From JAAFHI01 sp039793685 (GTDB taxonomy: Bacteria; Acidobacteriota; Blastocatellia; Chloracidobacteriales; Chloracidobacteriaceae), in NCBI GenBank assembly GCA_039793685.1, contig JBDRAL010000096.1, positions 1 to 64,000 on the forward strand: DNA of 64,000 nucleotides, given 5' to 3'. Below, one piece after another: positions 33,886 to 42,712 of this stretch. The position numbers and the translations under genes are program-made. The notes beneath the pieces are model-generated. The model was not told the origin of the DNA, made no database searches, and saw nothing but the letters and a program-made list of their open reading frames with translations. The first letter of the stretch is position 1. Each line of letters opens with the position of its first letter.

Positions 33886-35943
33886 ATGAAACGGTGTCCG
33901 GCCTGTAACCGGGAGTTCGAAGACAATGTGACGTTTTGTCCTCATGACGGCAAGGCCCTCATGATGGTCAATCAACTTCTCGACGACAAATACCGGCTTG
34001 AGGAGAAGATCGGCGAAGGCGGGATGGGACAGGTTTACAAGGCCGTCCACGTCCATATCGGGACTCCCTTCGCGGTCAAAATCCTCCACCCCCAGTTTGG
34101 CGAGGACGAGAAGGCGGTCGAGCGTTTCCGGCGCGAAGCCCAGGCCGCGGCTCAGATCAGACATCCCAACGCCGTCACCGTCACCGACTTCGGCGTCACC
34201 AAGGACACGAATCTCGTCTACTTCGTGATGGAATTCCTCGAAGGGATGTCGCTTGGGGACCGAATTCGCAAGGAAAAGCGAATTCCGTACGAAGACATTC
34301 ATTACGTTTTTTCCTGTGTCTGCCCGGCGTTGCATTCCGCGCACGTCAAGGGGATCGTTCACCGGGACGTCAAGCCGGACAACATCTTTCTGACCATCAG
34401 CGACGACGATTCCATCAAGGACGTAAAGGTCCTCGACTTCGGGATCGCCAAGCTCAAGAAACAGGACAAAAACACGCTCACGGCCTCCGGAACGGTCATC
34501 GGGACGCCCGATTACATGTCGCCGGAGCAGTGCCAGGGCATCGAACTCGACGCCCGGTCCGACATTTACAGCCTCGGGGTCATTCTGTTCGAACTGCTGA
34601 CCGGGCGCGTGCCTTTTCAGTCCGATTCGACCATGGGGACCCTGATGATGCACGTTTCTCAGGCTCCGCCAAATCCGCTGGACATCGATCCGGACATCCC
34701 GGTCCACATCGCGCGCGTCGCGCTCAAGGCGATGGAAAAGGACCCAGAGGCCCGTCCGCAAACGGCGCTTCACCTGTTTTCCGAACTGGAACAGGCGATC
34801 ATCGCCGCCGGAATCGATCTCGGGAATCCGACCTATTCAATCAAGATGTCGCGGATGACCCGGCCCGCCCGGACTTCGGAACTGATTCAAACCTCCGATT
34901 CCGAACGGTATGGCGACACATCACCGCTCAAGGGACAAGGCGCTCGCAATACCGTCGAAAGCCAGGCGGGAAGCAAGGAAGAACGTTTAACGGCCGAAAA
35001 CAGGCGCCCTACCGGCTCCGCCAAGAAGCGGACCGGGGAAGCCGGCAGTCAAACGGAAGTCTATGCCTCGGTCGGCCGGGAAATTTCCGGGGGCGATGGG
35101 GCGGTGGGCGGCGGTTCGAAAATCTTCAAGCTGGCTGCCGCGGTTCTGGTCCCGCTCGTACTGGTCGCCGGTGGCGGGGGGTACTGGTACCTGCAAAAAA
35201 CGAAAACCGACCCCCAGGCTCAAAACGGCAAGGATCCCAAGACAAACGCTCCGGCCGCTCCCGACGGAATGGTGTACATCCCGACGGGGACCTTCACCAT
35301 GGGCAACAATGCGAGCGACGACGACTTCGAAAAACCCGAACACGAAGTGAAGGTCGAAGGGTTTTTCATCGACAAAACCGAAGTCACCAACGAGGAATAC
35401 GCCAAATTCGTGGCTGCTACCGGGGCCAAGCCGCCGGCCAACTGGAACGGACAGAAATCTTTTCCGCCGGGAACGGCCAAATTTCCCGTGGCCGATGTGA
35501 CGTGGGATGACGCCATGGCTTTCGCCAAGTGGGCCGGAAAGCGGTTGCCGACGGAACAGGAATGGGAATACGCCGCGCGCGGTTCCGATAAACGGCTTTA
35601 TCCTTGGGGAAATACTTACGACAAGAGCCAACTCAACGCCGAGCGTGATACAACCAAGCAACCGGATCAGCGGCGGCAGGTCGGCAGTTTTCCCGGACTC
35701 AGCCCCTTCGGCGTTGCCGATATGGCCGGGAACGTCGGGGAATGGACGGGGTCGGGGTATGACCTTTATCCCGGGAGTCAGGTCCAGTTGAAACCCCAGT
35801 ACCAGAGCAAAAAGATTTTGCGTGGCGGCGGTTTTCAGCATCCGAAGGAACTGACGACCGTGACGGCGCGTCTGATGGCTGAACCCAATACCAGCGGGAT
35901 CAATATCGGTTTCCGGTGCGCCAAGGATGCGCCGAAACCCTGA
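33886..35943 (+). CDS. CPxDG zinc-ribbon Ser/Thr kinase fused to an extracytoplasmic FGE-sulfatase-type domain
   Basis: A 685-residue membrane receptor kinase. The N-terminal ribbon is C4-x2-C7-x10-C18-PHDG. The kinase domain (about 35-305) has GEGGMGQVYKA, VKILHP, HRDVKPDN, DFGIAK and GTPDYMSPEQC. A disordered linker (about 320-420) and a membrane helix (about 424-443) lead to a C-terminal formylglycine-generating-enzyme/sulfatase-modifying-type domain (about 462-682) with YIPTGTFTMG, EVTNEEYAKFV, RLPTEQEWEYAARG, WGN, GNVGEWT, LRGGGF and GFRC. Only one Cys remains where catalytic FGE needs two, so the domain is probably a sensor or ligand binder. The next gene encodes a secreted protein with the same domain. 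Confidence 0.92.
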   Translation: MKRCPACNREFEDNVTFCPHDGKALMMVNQLLDDKYRLEEKIGEGGMGQVYKAVHVHIGTPFAVKILHPQFGEDEKAVERFRREAQAAAQIRHPNAVTVTDFGVTKDTNLVYFVMEFLEGMSLGDRIRKEKRIPYEDIHYVFSCVCPALHSAHVKGIVHRDVKPDNIFLTISDDDSIKDVKVLDFGIAKLKKQDKNTLTASGTVIGTPDYMSPEQCQGIELDARSDIYSLGVILFELLTGRVPFQSDSTMGTLMMHVSQAPPNPLDIDPDIPVHIARVALKAMEKDPEARPQTALHLFSELEQAIIAAGIDLGNPTYSIKMSRMTRPARTSELIQTSDSERYGDTSPLKGQGARNTVESQAGSKEERLTAENRRPTGSAKKRTGEAGSQTEVYASVGREISGGDGAVGGGSKIFKLAAAVLVPLVLVAGGGGYWYLQKTKTDPQAQNGKDPKTNAPAAPDGMVYIPTGTFTMGNNASDDDFEKPEHEVKVEGFFIDKTEVTNEEYAKFVAATGAKPPANWNGQKSFPPGTAKFPVADVTWDDAMAFAKWAGKRLPTEQEWEYAARGSDKRLYPWGNTYDKSQLNAERDTTKQPDQRRQVGSFPGLSPFGVADMAGNVGEWTGSGYDLYPGSQVQLKPQYQSKKILRGGGFQHPKELTTVTARLMAEPNTSGINIGFRCAKDAPKP

Positions 35944-35957
35944 ACCGGGAAGGCCTT

Positions 35958-37136
35958 GTGAAACTGGGATTTCGGAGGACGAAAGTTCTATCGGTTGTTT
36001 TCGGGGTCGTGGTCCTTCCGCTTTCGGGGGCGACCGCTTTCGGTCAGCGCGATTACACCGGTTCCGGAAAACCCAAGCCGAAACCGAATACAAATCCTCC
36101 GACCACACCGAAACCCAAGCCGAACACCGGGAAGCCCAAACCCAGACCCCGGCCGGACGGCGGGAATCCGAGACCCGCCCAGCAGATCAACTGCAAAAAC
36201 GAACCCAAAACCATTCCTGTCACCTTTGAGGTGCCGGTTGAACCGTTCACCTTTGAGACCGCCCTGATTGACGAAAAGGGAACGGTCACCCGTGAACCGG
36301 GACAAGCCAGGGTTTACCGGGAAAAGCTGGACGGCGACCAGGTTCTCGAAATGGTCGAAGTTCCCGGTGGCATTTTCTGTCTCGGAACACCCGACGAAGA
36401 GGATTCGGAAGGGAATGAAAGCCCGCGCCTCAACGCCAGAGTTCCCGGCTTTTTCATGGGCAAGTACGAAGTGACGCAGGCTCAGTGGAAGTTTGTCTCC
36501 GGTCTGCCGAAGGTCAAAATCGACCTTCCCGAAAATCCCTCCAATTTCAAGGATCCACAACTCCCAGTGGACAGCGTGACGTGGGAGGAAGCGGTGGAGT
36601 TCTGCGCGCGTCTGTCACGCAAAACCGGCCGGATTTACCGGCTTCCATCTGAGACTGAGTGGGAATACGCGAGCCTCGGTGGTCGAACCGGTCCGTTCGG
36701 GTTCGGTCTGGCGCTTTCCTCGACGGTCGAAAATTACGATTCCAACCTTCCGCTGGCCGAGGAACCGCCGGTCCCGCCCCGCAAAAAGCCGCTTCCGGTG
36801 GGTTCGCTGATTCCAAATCCCTACGGCCTGTTCGACATGCAGGGAAATGTCCGCGAATGGTGTCTGGACGAATACTGCAAACGGTTCACCAGCCTTCACG
36901 CGGCGGGCGCGCCGACGAGAAACCTGCGTCGACCGGAGGATCGCCTCCAGCACGTCATCCGTGGCGGGTCGTGGGCGACCTCGGCTTATGGAAGCCGTTC
37001 CCAGTCGCGCGACCACGACCTTCAAACCGGAAAAAATCAGGTTCTTGGATTTCGGGTGGTATTGAGTGACAAGGCGTACGGCGCGGAAGAACCCGTCGAA
37101 CAGGTTGATGACGGGAACGACGGCGGGGAGAAGTAG
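35958..37136 (+). CDS. Secreted FGE-sulfatase-type domain protein
   Basis: About 392 residues from a GTG at 35958 with GGGAAGG upstream. A signal peptide (about 1-26, ending ATAFGQ) precedes a Pro/Lys-rich linker with repeated PKPKPN units (about 30-75). The C-terminal FGE-type domain (about 125-380) shows GGIFCLGTPDEED, GKYEVTQAQWKFV, RIYRLPSETEWEYASLG, FDMQGNVREW, VIRGGSWA and LGFRVVLSD. Neither catalytic Cys of FGE is present, so enzyme activity is unlikely. It lies 14 bp after the kinase-FGE gene, which suggests that the two work together in the periplasm. Confidence 0.85.
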   Translation: MKLGFRRTKVLSVVFGVVVLPLSGATAFGQRDYTGSGKPKPKPNTNPPTTPKPKPNTGKPKPRPRPDGGNPRPAQQINCKNEPKTIPVTFEVPVEPFTFETALIDEKGTVTREPGQARVYREKLDGDQVLEMVEVPGGIFCLGTPDEEDSEGNESPRLNARVPGFFMGKYEVTQAQWKFVSGLPKVKIDLPENPSNFKDPQLPVDSVTWEEAVEFCARLSRKTGRIYRLPSETEWEYASLGGRTGPFGFGLALSSTVENYDSNLPLAEEPPVPPRKKPLPVGSLIPNPYGLFDMQGNVREWCLDEYCKRFTSLHAAGAPTRNLRRPEDRLQHVIRGGSWATSAYGSRSQSRDHDLQTGKNQVLGFRVVLSDKAYGAEEPVEQVDDGNDGGEK

Positions 37137-37285
37137 CCAGTCGTCAGTCGCCAGCAGCCAGTCGCCAGCAGTCAGTGCCCGGTTGACGCATTTTTCTCGC
37201 AGGACGCCGCGGCCTCGGGAAATCCCGAAAACCGCACCATTTTCGAATTTCTTTACTGACCACTGACTGCTGGCCACTGACGACT
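37137..37285. repeat. Inverted heptameric repeat CCAGTCG / ACTGACC between convergent genes
   Basis: The left arm 37137-37177 is CCAGTCG, TCAGTCG, CCAGCAG, CCAGTCG, CCAGCAG, TCAGTG and starts right after the FGE-gene stop codon. The right arm 37255-37285 is ACTGACC, ACTGACT, GCTGGCC, ACTGACG, ACT and runs into the radA stop codon (37284-37286). The arms are reverse complements of one family, with a 77-bp interior. Confidence 0.85.
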
Positions 37286-38663
37286 AGAAAAGGACGTCCA
37301 GCAAATCCAGCACCGACCGGACGCCCACCAGTTCGACGCCCTTGGGCGCTTCCAGTCCGGACAGATTGCCCTTCGGAAGAATGCACCGGTTGAACCCCAT
37401 CGCGGCGATTTCCTTTACCCGAGCCGCCGGTTGAGAAGTGGCCCGGATTTCACCCGCAAGGCCGACTTCGCCGAAGACGGCGGTCCCGCTGTCGATGGCG
37501 AGATTCCGAAAACTCGAAGCGATGGCCGCGACGATTCCCAAGTCCACGGCGGGTTCGTCGAGCCGGAGGCCCCCCGCCACGTTCAAAAATACGTCGTCGC
37601 CCAGAAGTTGAAGTCCGGCGCGCTTTTCAAGCATCGCGATGAGCAGGGAAACGCGGTTCTGCTCGACGCCTTCGACGGTGCGGCGACCCGTGCCGTACTT
37701 GCTGCCGCTCACGAGTGCCTGAAGTTCAACGAGCATCGGGCGCGTGCCCTCCAGACACGAGACCACGACCGAGCCGGAAACCCCGAGCGGCCGCTGTTGA
37801 AGAAACAGTTCCGATGGGTTCTGGACCGGAATCAGCCCCGCGCCGGTCATTTCGAACATTCCGAGTTCATTGGTGGCTCCGAAGCGGTTTTTCACGGCCC
37901 GGATGATGCGGTGGTTGTGATGCCGCTCGCCTTCAAAATAAAGAACCGTATCAACAATGTGTTCGAGCGACTTCGGGCCGGCCAGCGAACCTTCCTTGGT
38001 GATATGTCCGATGAGGAAAACCGGGATGGTCTGGTGTTTCGCCAATAAAAGGCACTGTCCGGCGGTTTCGCGGACCTGTGAAACGCTGCCGGGGGCGCTT
38101 TCGATGCGTTCGGAATAGGCCGTCTGGACCGAATCCAGCACGATCATGGTCGGTTGAAGTTCGGCGACCACGTCGAGAACCCGTTCGAGGCAGGTTTCGG
38201 GAAGCAGATGAAGCTCGCCCGGCTTCAATCCGAGCCGTTCGCCGCGGAGTTTTATCTGGCGTTCCGATTCCTCGCCGCTGACGTACAAAACCCGCTCGCC
38301 CTGTCGGCTCATCATTTCGGCGGTTTGAAGTAAAAGGGTGCTTTTTCCGATTCCGGGATCGCCGCCGATTAAAACGAGGCTTCCGGGAACGATGCCACCG
38401 CCCAGCACCCGGTCGAATTCGGGAATTCCGCTCGGAATCCGGGTGTCATCCTGATTCGGAACCTCGGAATATTTTGAAGGTCTGACCTTTTCGCCCTTCG
38501 CCGCCCCGCCGAGACCGCGCGCCAGCGCCGCCGCCGAAACGGTTTTGGTTTCGCGTTCCTCGACGAACGAATTCCACGCACCGCAATCGGGACATTTCCC
38601 GAGCCATTTGCGCGACTGGTAGGAACATTGCTGGCAGGAATAGACGCTTTTTTCTTTGGCCAT
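37284..38663 (-). CDS. radA: DNA repair protein RadA (Sms)
   Basis: A 459-residue RecA-like ATPase that helps branch migration in homologous recombination. The N-terminal C4 zinc finger reads CQQCSYQSRKWLGKCPDCG. Walker A is GGDPGIGKSTLL, the RadA-specific motif KNRFG lies near 255, and the C-terminal Lon-protease-like domain contains NVAGGLRLDEPAVDLGI. Length and domain order are standard. Its start is 1 base after the recR stop codon, so the two are coupled. The stop codon lies in a heptameric repeat arm. Confidence 0.96.
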   Translation of the reverse strand: MAKEKSVYSCQQCSYQSRKWLGKCPDCGAWNSFVEERETKTVSAAALARGLGGAAKGEKVRPSKYSEVPNQDDTRIPSGIPEFDRVLGGGIVPGSLVLIGGDPGIGKSTLLLQTAEMMSRQGERVLYVSGEESERQIKLRGERLGLKPGELHLLPETCLERVLDVVAELQPTMIVLDSVQTAYSERIESAPGSVSQVRETAGQCLLLAKHQTIPVFLIGHITKEGSLAGPKSLEHIVDTVLYFEGERHHNHRIIRAVKNRFGATNELGMFEMTGAGLIPVQNPSELFLQQRPLGVSGSVVVSCLEGTRPMLVELQALVSGSKYGTGRRTVEGVEQNRVSLLIAMLEKRAGLQLLGDDVFLNVAGGLRLDEPAVDLGIVAAIASSFRNLAIDSGTAVFGEVGLAGEIRATSQPAARVKEIAAMGFNRCILPKGNLSGLEAPKGVELVGVRSVLDLLDVLF

Positions 38664-38664
38664 G

Positions 38665-39264
38665 TCAGATTTCGTGACGGTAGGTCAGGGCCTTGTTCAT
38701 CGTGACGTCGTCGGCGTATTCCAGATCGCTGCCGACGGGAAGGCCCATCGCGATGCGGGTCACTTTCAGGCCGATGGGTTTCAGAAGGCGTCCGATGTAG
38801 TTGGCCGTCGCTTCGCCCTCGGTCGTCGGATTGGTGGCGAGAATCACCTCGTCCACGTCGAGACTGCGGAGGCGTTCGAGGAGCGTCCGGATTTTCAGTT
38901 CGTCGGGACCGATGCCGCGCATCGGGGACAACGCGCCGCCCAGGACGTGATATAGCCCCTTGAACTCGCCCGAGCGTTCAATCGCGAGAACGTTGTGTGG
39001 TTCCTCGACCACGCAGATCATCCGCTGGTCGCGCGTCGGACTGGTACAGAACCGGCAGGGGTCGGTGTCGGTCAGGTTGTGGCAGACGGAGCAAAAGGAA
39101 ATCTGCTCCTTGACGTCGTTGATGGCGGCGGCAAGGCGCTGGGCATCCTCGGCCGGAATCCGCAGGACGTGAAACGCCAGCCGCTGCGCGGATTTCTGTC
39201 CGACGCCGGGAAGACGCTTGAACTCGTCGATGAGACGGGCGATGGGTTCGGCAAACTCGATCAT
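38665..39264 (-). CDS. recR: Recombination protein RecR
   Basis: A 199-residue protein of standard length. An N-terminal HhH segment (FKRLPGVGQKSAQRLAFHVL) is followed by a C4 zinc finger (CSVCHNLTDTDPCRFC) and a Toprim domain (ICVVEEPHNVLAIE, then EVILATNPTTEGEATANYI). RecR acts with RecF/RecO to load RecA at gaps. It lies between ybaB and radA on the same strand. The space upstream to ybaB holds a heptameric inverted repeat. Confidence 0.96.
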   Translation of the reverse strand: MIEFAEPIARLIDEFKRLPGVGQKSAQRLAFHVLRIPAEDAQRLAAAINDVKEQISFCSVCHNLTDTDPCRFCTSPTRDQRMICVVEEPHNVLAIERSGEFKGLYHVLGGALSPMRGIGPDELKIRTLLERLRSLDVDEVILATNPTTEGEATANYIGRLLKPIGLKVTRIAMGLPVGSDLEYADDVTMNKALTYRHEI

Positions 39265-39266
39265 AA

Positions 39267-39424
39267 AGTCGTGAGTCTGGAGTCTGGAGTCGAGAGTCTG
39301 AAGAAAAATGTCTGGTGGAGGAAAAATTCAGGGTCGGTAATGGCTCTTCGGATATCTGACCAATCGGGCAGGGAATCCCGGTGAATGATTCTGACTCCAG
39401 ACTCTCGACTCCAGACTCAATGAC
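39267..39424. repeat. Inverted heptameric repeat AGTCTGG / GACTCCA between ybaB and recR
   Basis: The left arm 39267-39301 has units AGTCGTG, AGTCTGG, AGTCTGG, AGTCGAG, AGTCTGA. The right arm 39393-39424 has GACTCCA, GACTCTC, GACTCCA, GACTCAA, TGACT. The arms are complementary and enclose about 90 bp without a gene. The family matches 5570-5600 and 24224-24295. Confidence 0.85.
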
Positions 39425-39427
39425 TTT

Positions 39428-39763
39428 TTAAGAGAGTCCCGGAATTTTCAATCCGCCCAGATCCAGGCCGCCGAGCATGTTCTGCATCTGGCTTTGGGCG
39501 ACTTCATCGGCGCGGCGTCCGGCGTCGTTGACGGCGGCGGCGATGAGGTCCTGGAGCATTTCGCGGTCGGAAAGCGCGTCGGGTTCGATGTGGACGGAAA
39601 TCACCGATTTCATGCCGTTGACAATGACCTTGACGATGCCGCCGCCGGCGGTTCCTTCGCAGCGGGCGGCTTCAAGCTGCCGCTGCATTTCCATCTGCTG
39701 CTGCTGCATTTGTTCCATCATCCGGTTCATGCCGGGCATGCGGTCGAGTCCGGGAATTTTCAT
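39428..39763 (-). CDS. YbaB/EbfC-family nucleoid-associated protein
   Basis: About 111 residues. A Met/Gln-rich N-terminal coiled helix (MMEQMQQQQMEMQRQL) leads to the family core with GGGIVKVIVNGMKSVISVHIEPDAL (in parts) and LIAAAVNDAGRRADEVAQ. YbaB dimers bind DNA without strong sequence preference. Its place upstream of recR is the usual one (dnaX-ybaB-recR), but dnaX is missing here; the divergent gene upstream is a polyamine transporter fusion. Confidence 0.9.
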   Translation of the reverse strand: MKIPGLDRMPGMNRMMEQMQQQQMEMQRQLEAARCEGTAGGGIVKVIVNGMKSVISVHIEPDALSDREMLQDLIAAAVNDAGRRADEVAQSQMQNMLGGLDLGGLKIPGLS

Positions 39764-39934
39764 GGGTCGTACTCCTGAGAAAAAGTCTCATCCGGACTGG
39801 GTCGGGAACGAGGCCGGATGTCGGATTTCACGCAGCATACCGGTTTCAAACCGAATTGCAAAAGTGTCCGCGAAGTGAGTCTGAGGCTGTGGTAGGCTCG
39901 GTTCGAACGCAACTTCGGTTTTCCACTCAAAACA

Positions 39935-41773
39935 ATGAAGCGCGGGAATTCCACTCCACAACGCGGCGGCTGGCTGCGACTGGCGACGGTACTGGTATTC
40001 GGCTATCTGTACGCCCCGATTGCCGTTCTCGTGCTGTTTTCCTTCAATGCCTCGCGGCTCAACGCGACGTGGAAAGGCGCGACTTTCCAGTGGTACGTCA
40101 AGGCGTTCAACAACCCGCAATTGCTCGATGCGCTGCGGACGAGCCTCCGGATTGCCTTCGCGACGACACTTTTCTGCACCGTGCTGGGAACGTTGGCCGC
40201 GCTCGTGATGGGACGCCATCGTTTTCGGGGTAAAACCGTTGTGGAATCGGTGTTTTACCTTCCGGTGGTCATTCCGGAAATCGTGGTCGGTTTCGCCTCG
40301 GTCGTGTTTTTCGGGCTGGTCGGGTTTCGGCTCGGTTTCGGCTCGGTCGTGGCCGCGCATGTGGCCTTCAGCCTGTCGTACGTGGTGTTCGTGGTTCGCG
40401 CGCGTCTGAGCGGGATGGACGAGCGGTTGGAGGAAGCCGCCCAGGACTTGGGCGCGCCGCCGGTGACCGCGTTTTTTCGGGTGACGCTGCCGCTGCTCGC
40501 GCCCGGCATCGTGGCCGCGTCGCTGCTGGTGTTCACGCTCTCGCTGGACGACTACATCATTACCAGTTTTACCGCGGGGCAAGGCGTGACCACCCTCCCG
40601 TTGCTGCTCTATTCAATGATGAAGACGGGCGTCACGCCTGAAATCAACGCGGTTTCGACCGTTTTGCTGGCCGTGACGGTGTTGCTGGCGGTGCTGTCGC
40701 AGGCGCTCCAGGCGGAACGAAAGCTGCCGACGGGGCTGAAAGTCGCGGGTGCGACGGTCCTGGTGGTTTTTCTGGGCGTGACGCTTGCGCCACCACGCGG
40801 GACACAGGCCGCCACTACGCTCAACATTTACATCTGGTCGAATTACACCTCGGACAAGCTGATTCGGGAGTTTGAAAATCGTTACAAATGCCGGGTCAAC
40901 ATCGAAACCTATGATTCGAACGAGGCCCTGCTGGCGAAATTGCAGACCGGCTTGACGGAGTACGACCTGATCGTGCCGAGTGATTACATGGTCGGCATCC
41001 TGATTCGGGAAAAGCTGATTCAGCCGATTGGCCGTGACCGACTGGCGAATTTTGCAAACCTCGATCCGTCGTTCCTGAACCGGCCGTTCGATCCGGGGAA
41101 CGGGTATTCCGTGCCCTACACCTACGTTCTGACCGGAATCGGCTATCGGAAGGATAAAATCCAGAAACCGGTGGAAAGCTGGGACATCCTCTGGGACCCG
41201 GCCTACCGCAACCGGATTGCGATGCTCGACGACGTGCGCGAGTGTTTCGGGGCCGCGCTGCGCCGGAAAGGGTTTTCGTTAAACAGTAAAAACGAATCGG
41301 AAGTGGCGGTTGCAGCGGGACTGCTTGCCGAACAAAAGAAACTCGTGAAAACATACGACAGTGCCACATTTGACCAGTTGTTGTTGAGCGGCGAGGCCTG
41401 GATCGTACAGGGTTTCAACGGGCAGGTTGCCAAGGCCGCGAAGGAAAATCCCGACATTGCCTTCGTCGTGCCGAAGGAGGGCGGGACCCGGGCCATCGAC
41501 TGTCTGGCGATACCCCGCAACGCCCCGCACCCGGATCTGGCGCTCCGGTTCATCGATTACGTTCTTGAACCCGAGGCTTCGGCGGAAATCGTCAGGGTGA
41601 CTGGGTACGGTACGCCCAATCCGGCGGCGCGGCCGTTCATTCCGCGGGAGCGGCTTGAGGACCCGGCCATTTTTCCGCCGCGCGAAGTTCTCGAACGGTG
41701 TGAATTCATCGAGGATGTCGGTGCAATTCTCGGCCGATACGACTACTATTGGACCGAAGTCAAAACACGTTGA
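39935..41773 (+). CDS. PotC-PotD fusion: polyamine ABC transporter permease plus substrate-binding protein
   Basis: One 612-residue frame. Residues 1-275 are a PotC-type inner-membrane permease with six helices and the EAA loop EEAAQDLGAPPVTAFFRVTLP. A helix near 270-287 then acts as the anchor for a PotD-type binding domain (about 292-612: LNIYIWSNYTSD, YDLIVPSDYMV, PYTYVLTGIGYRKD, WIVQGFNGQV, GGTRAIDCLAIPRNAPHPDLA). PotD normally binds spermidine/putrescine in the periplasm as a separate protein. The PotA ATPase and PotB permease are not next to it in this window and must lie elsewhere if the system works. No frame break is visible at the junction. Confidence 0.9.
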   Translation: MKRGNSTPQRGGWLRLATVLVFGYLYAPIAVLVLFSFNASRLNATWKGATFQWYVKAFNNPQLLDALRTSLRIAFATTLFCTVLGTLAALVMGRHRFRGKTVVESVFYLPVVIPEIVVGFASVVFFGLVGFRLGFGSVVAAHVAFSLSYVVFVVRARLSGMDERLEEAAQDLGAPPVTAFFRVTLPLLAPGIVAASLLVFTLSLDDYIITSFTAGQGVTTLPLLLYSMMKTGVTPEINAVSTVLLAVTVLLAVLSQALQAERKLPTGLKVAGATVLVVFLGVTLAPPRGTQAATTLNIYIWSNYTSDKLIREFENRYKCRVNIETYDSNEALLAKLQTGLTEYDLIVPSDYMVGILIREKLIQPIGRDRLANFANLDPSFLNRPFDPGNGYSVPYTYVLTGIGYRKDKIQKPVESWDILWDPAYRNRIAMLDDVRECFGAALRRKGFSLNSKNESEVAVAAGLLAEQKKLVKTYDSATFDQLLLSGEAWIVQGFNGQVAKAAKENPDIAFVVPKEGGTRAIDCLAIPRNAPHPDLALRFIDYVLEPEASAEIVRVTGYGTPNPAARPFIPRERLEDPAIFPPREVLERCEFIEDVGAILGRYDYYWTEVKTR

Positions 41774-41864
41774 ATCCGTTCCCGGTCGCCTGCCCAAGAC
41801 GCGAGCGATTGACGTGTGTTTTACGGCGGTCTGATTTACCACCACCACTTTTTCAGGGAATACA

Positions 41865-42641
41865 ATGGACGAGAAGAACCCGGAAACCGTTACGAACGAG
41901 TCGGAAGCCATCGCGGGCGAACTCCTCATGTCGCTCATCAACGACATGGAACTGCTGCTGGGATTCGAGCAGAGCCAGCGGGTCGCGCATTTTCAGCCGG
42001 AAATCGGCGACAAACTGAGCAAGTTTCTGACCGCGGAGTACCGCATCCGGCTGGAACGGCTGGCCCGGCTGGTCGAGGACAAGGATTTTCTGCGGATGCT
42101 GATCCTTGAACTCGGGGAGCTGGAGCGTCCGGACCTTCAGGATTATTTGAGGAGCGTTTTTGGCTACCGACACGAACTCCAGACCCAGTTGCAGTCGCGG
42201 GGTTCGAGTGAAACCGACGCCGTTCTGAAGGAATATGTGACGGGGAAGTACCGGCGGATTACGCAGGAACTGAAACCGATTGATCCGAACGCCCTTGACG
42301 GGGCGGCGGACGCGCCGGAAGTGCTGGCGGAAGTGGAGGTTTACCGGCGACGGGCCAAGCAGATGGCGGATCTCATCAAGCAGCAGCAGTTGACCGTCCA
42401 CCTGATGGCCGAATCCTCGGCGGCGATGCTGAGCCTGTTTGTCAATTACCTGAACGACTGCGTGAACAACCTTCCGTCGGACCAGCGCTCGGGCCACCAG
42501 ACCATTCCCATTCAGTTCGGGGAACTCGAAGCCCCGGTTCTTCAGATGTGCCGAAAACTCAAAGCCATCGAGCAGAACGCGGGGAAGCCCTGCGGGTACG
42601 CCGAGGTGATGGAGTTGGTCACCAAGCTCTTTGAAAAATGA
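41865..42641 (+). CDS. Conserved hypothetical, mostly helical cytosolic protein
   Basis: About 258 residues without signal peptide or membrane helix. It is acidic and almost all helical, with possible coiled-coil parts near 100-180 (VLAEVEVYRRRAKQMADLIKQQQ in parts). I recognise no family. It lies 91 bp after the PotCD fusion and ends 14 bases before a strong bidirectional terminator. Confidence 0.6.
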   Translation: MDEKNPETVTNESEAIAGELLMSLINDMELLLGFEQSQRVAHFQPEIGDKLSKFLTAEYRIRLERLARLVEDKDFLRMLILELGELERPDLQDYLRSVFGYRHELQTQLQSRGSSETDAVLKEYVTGKYRRITQELKPIDPNALDGAADAPEVLAEVEVYRRRAKQMADLIKQQQLTVHLMAESSAAMLSLFVNYLNDCVNNLPSDQRSGHQTIPIQFGELEAPVLQMCRKLKAIEQNAGKPCGYAEVMELVTKLFEK

Positions 42642-42654
42642 GGCAATCCGCCAC

Positions 42655-42696
42655 AAATGAAAACGCGGGACGATTTTTCGTCCCGCGTTTTCATTT
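42655..42696. terminator. Bidirectional rho-independent terminator
   Basis: A perfect 19-bp stem (AAATGAAAACGCGGGACGA, 42655-42673, pairs with 42678-42696) with a TTTT loop. It sits between two convergent genes and has A and T tracts on both sides. Confidence 0.9.
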
Positions 42697-42712
42697 CGGC
42701 GCCAACCGGAAC

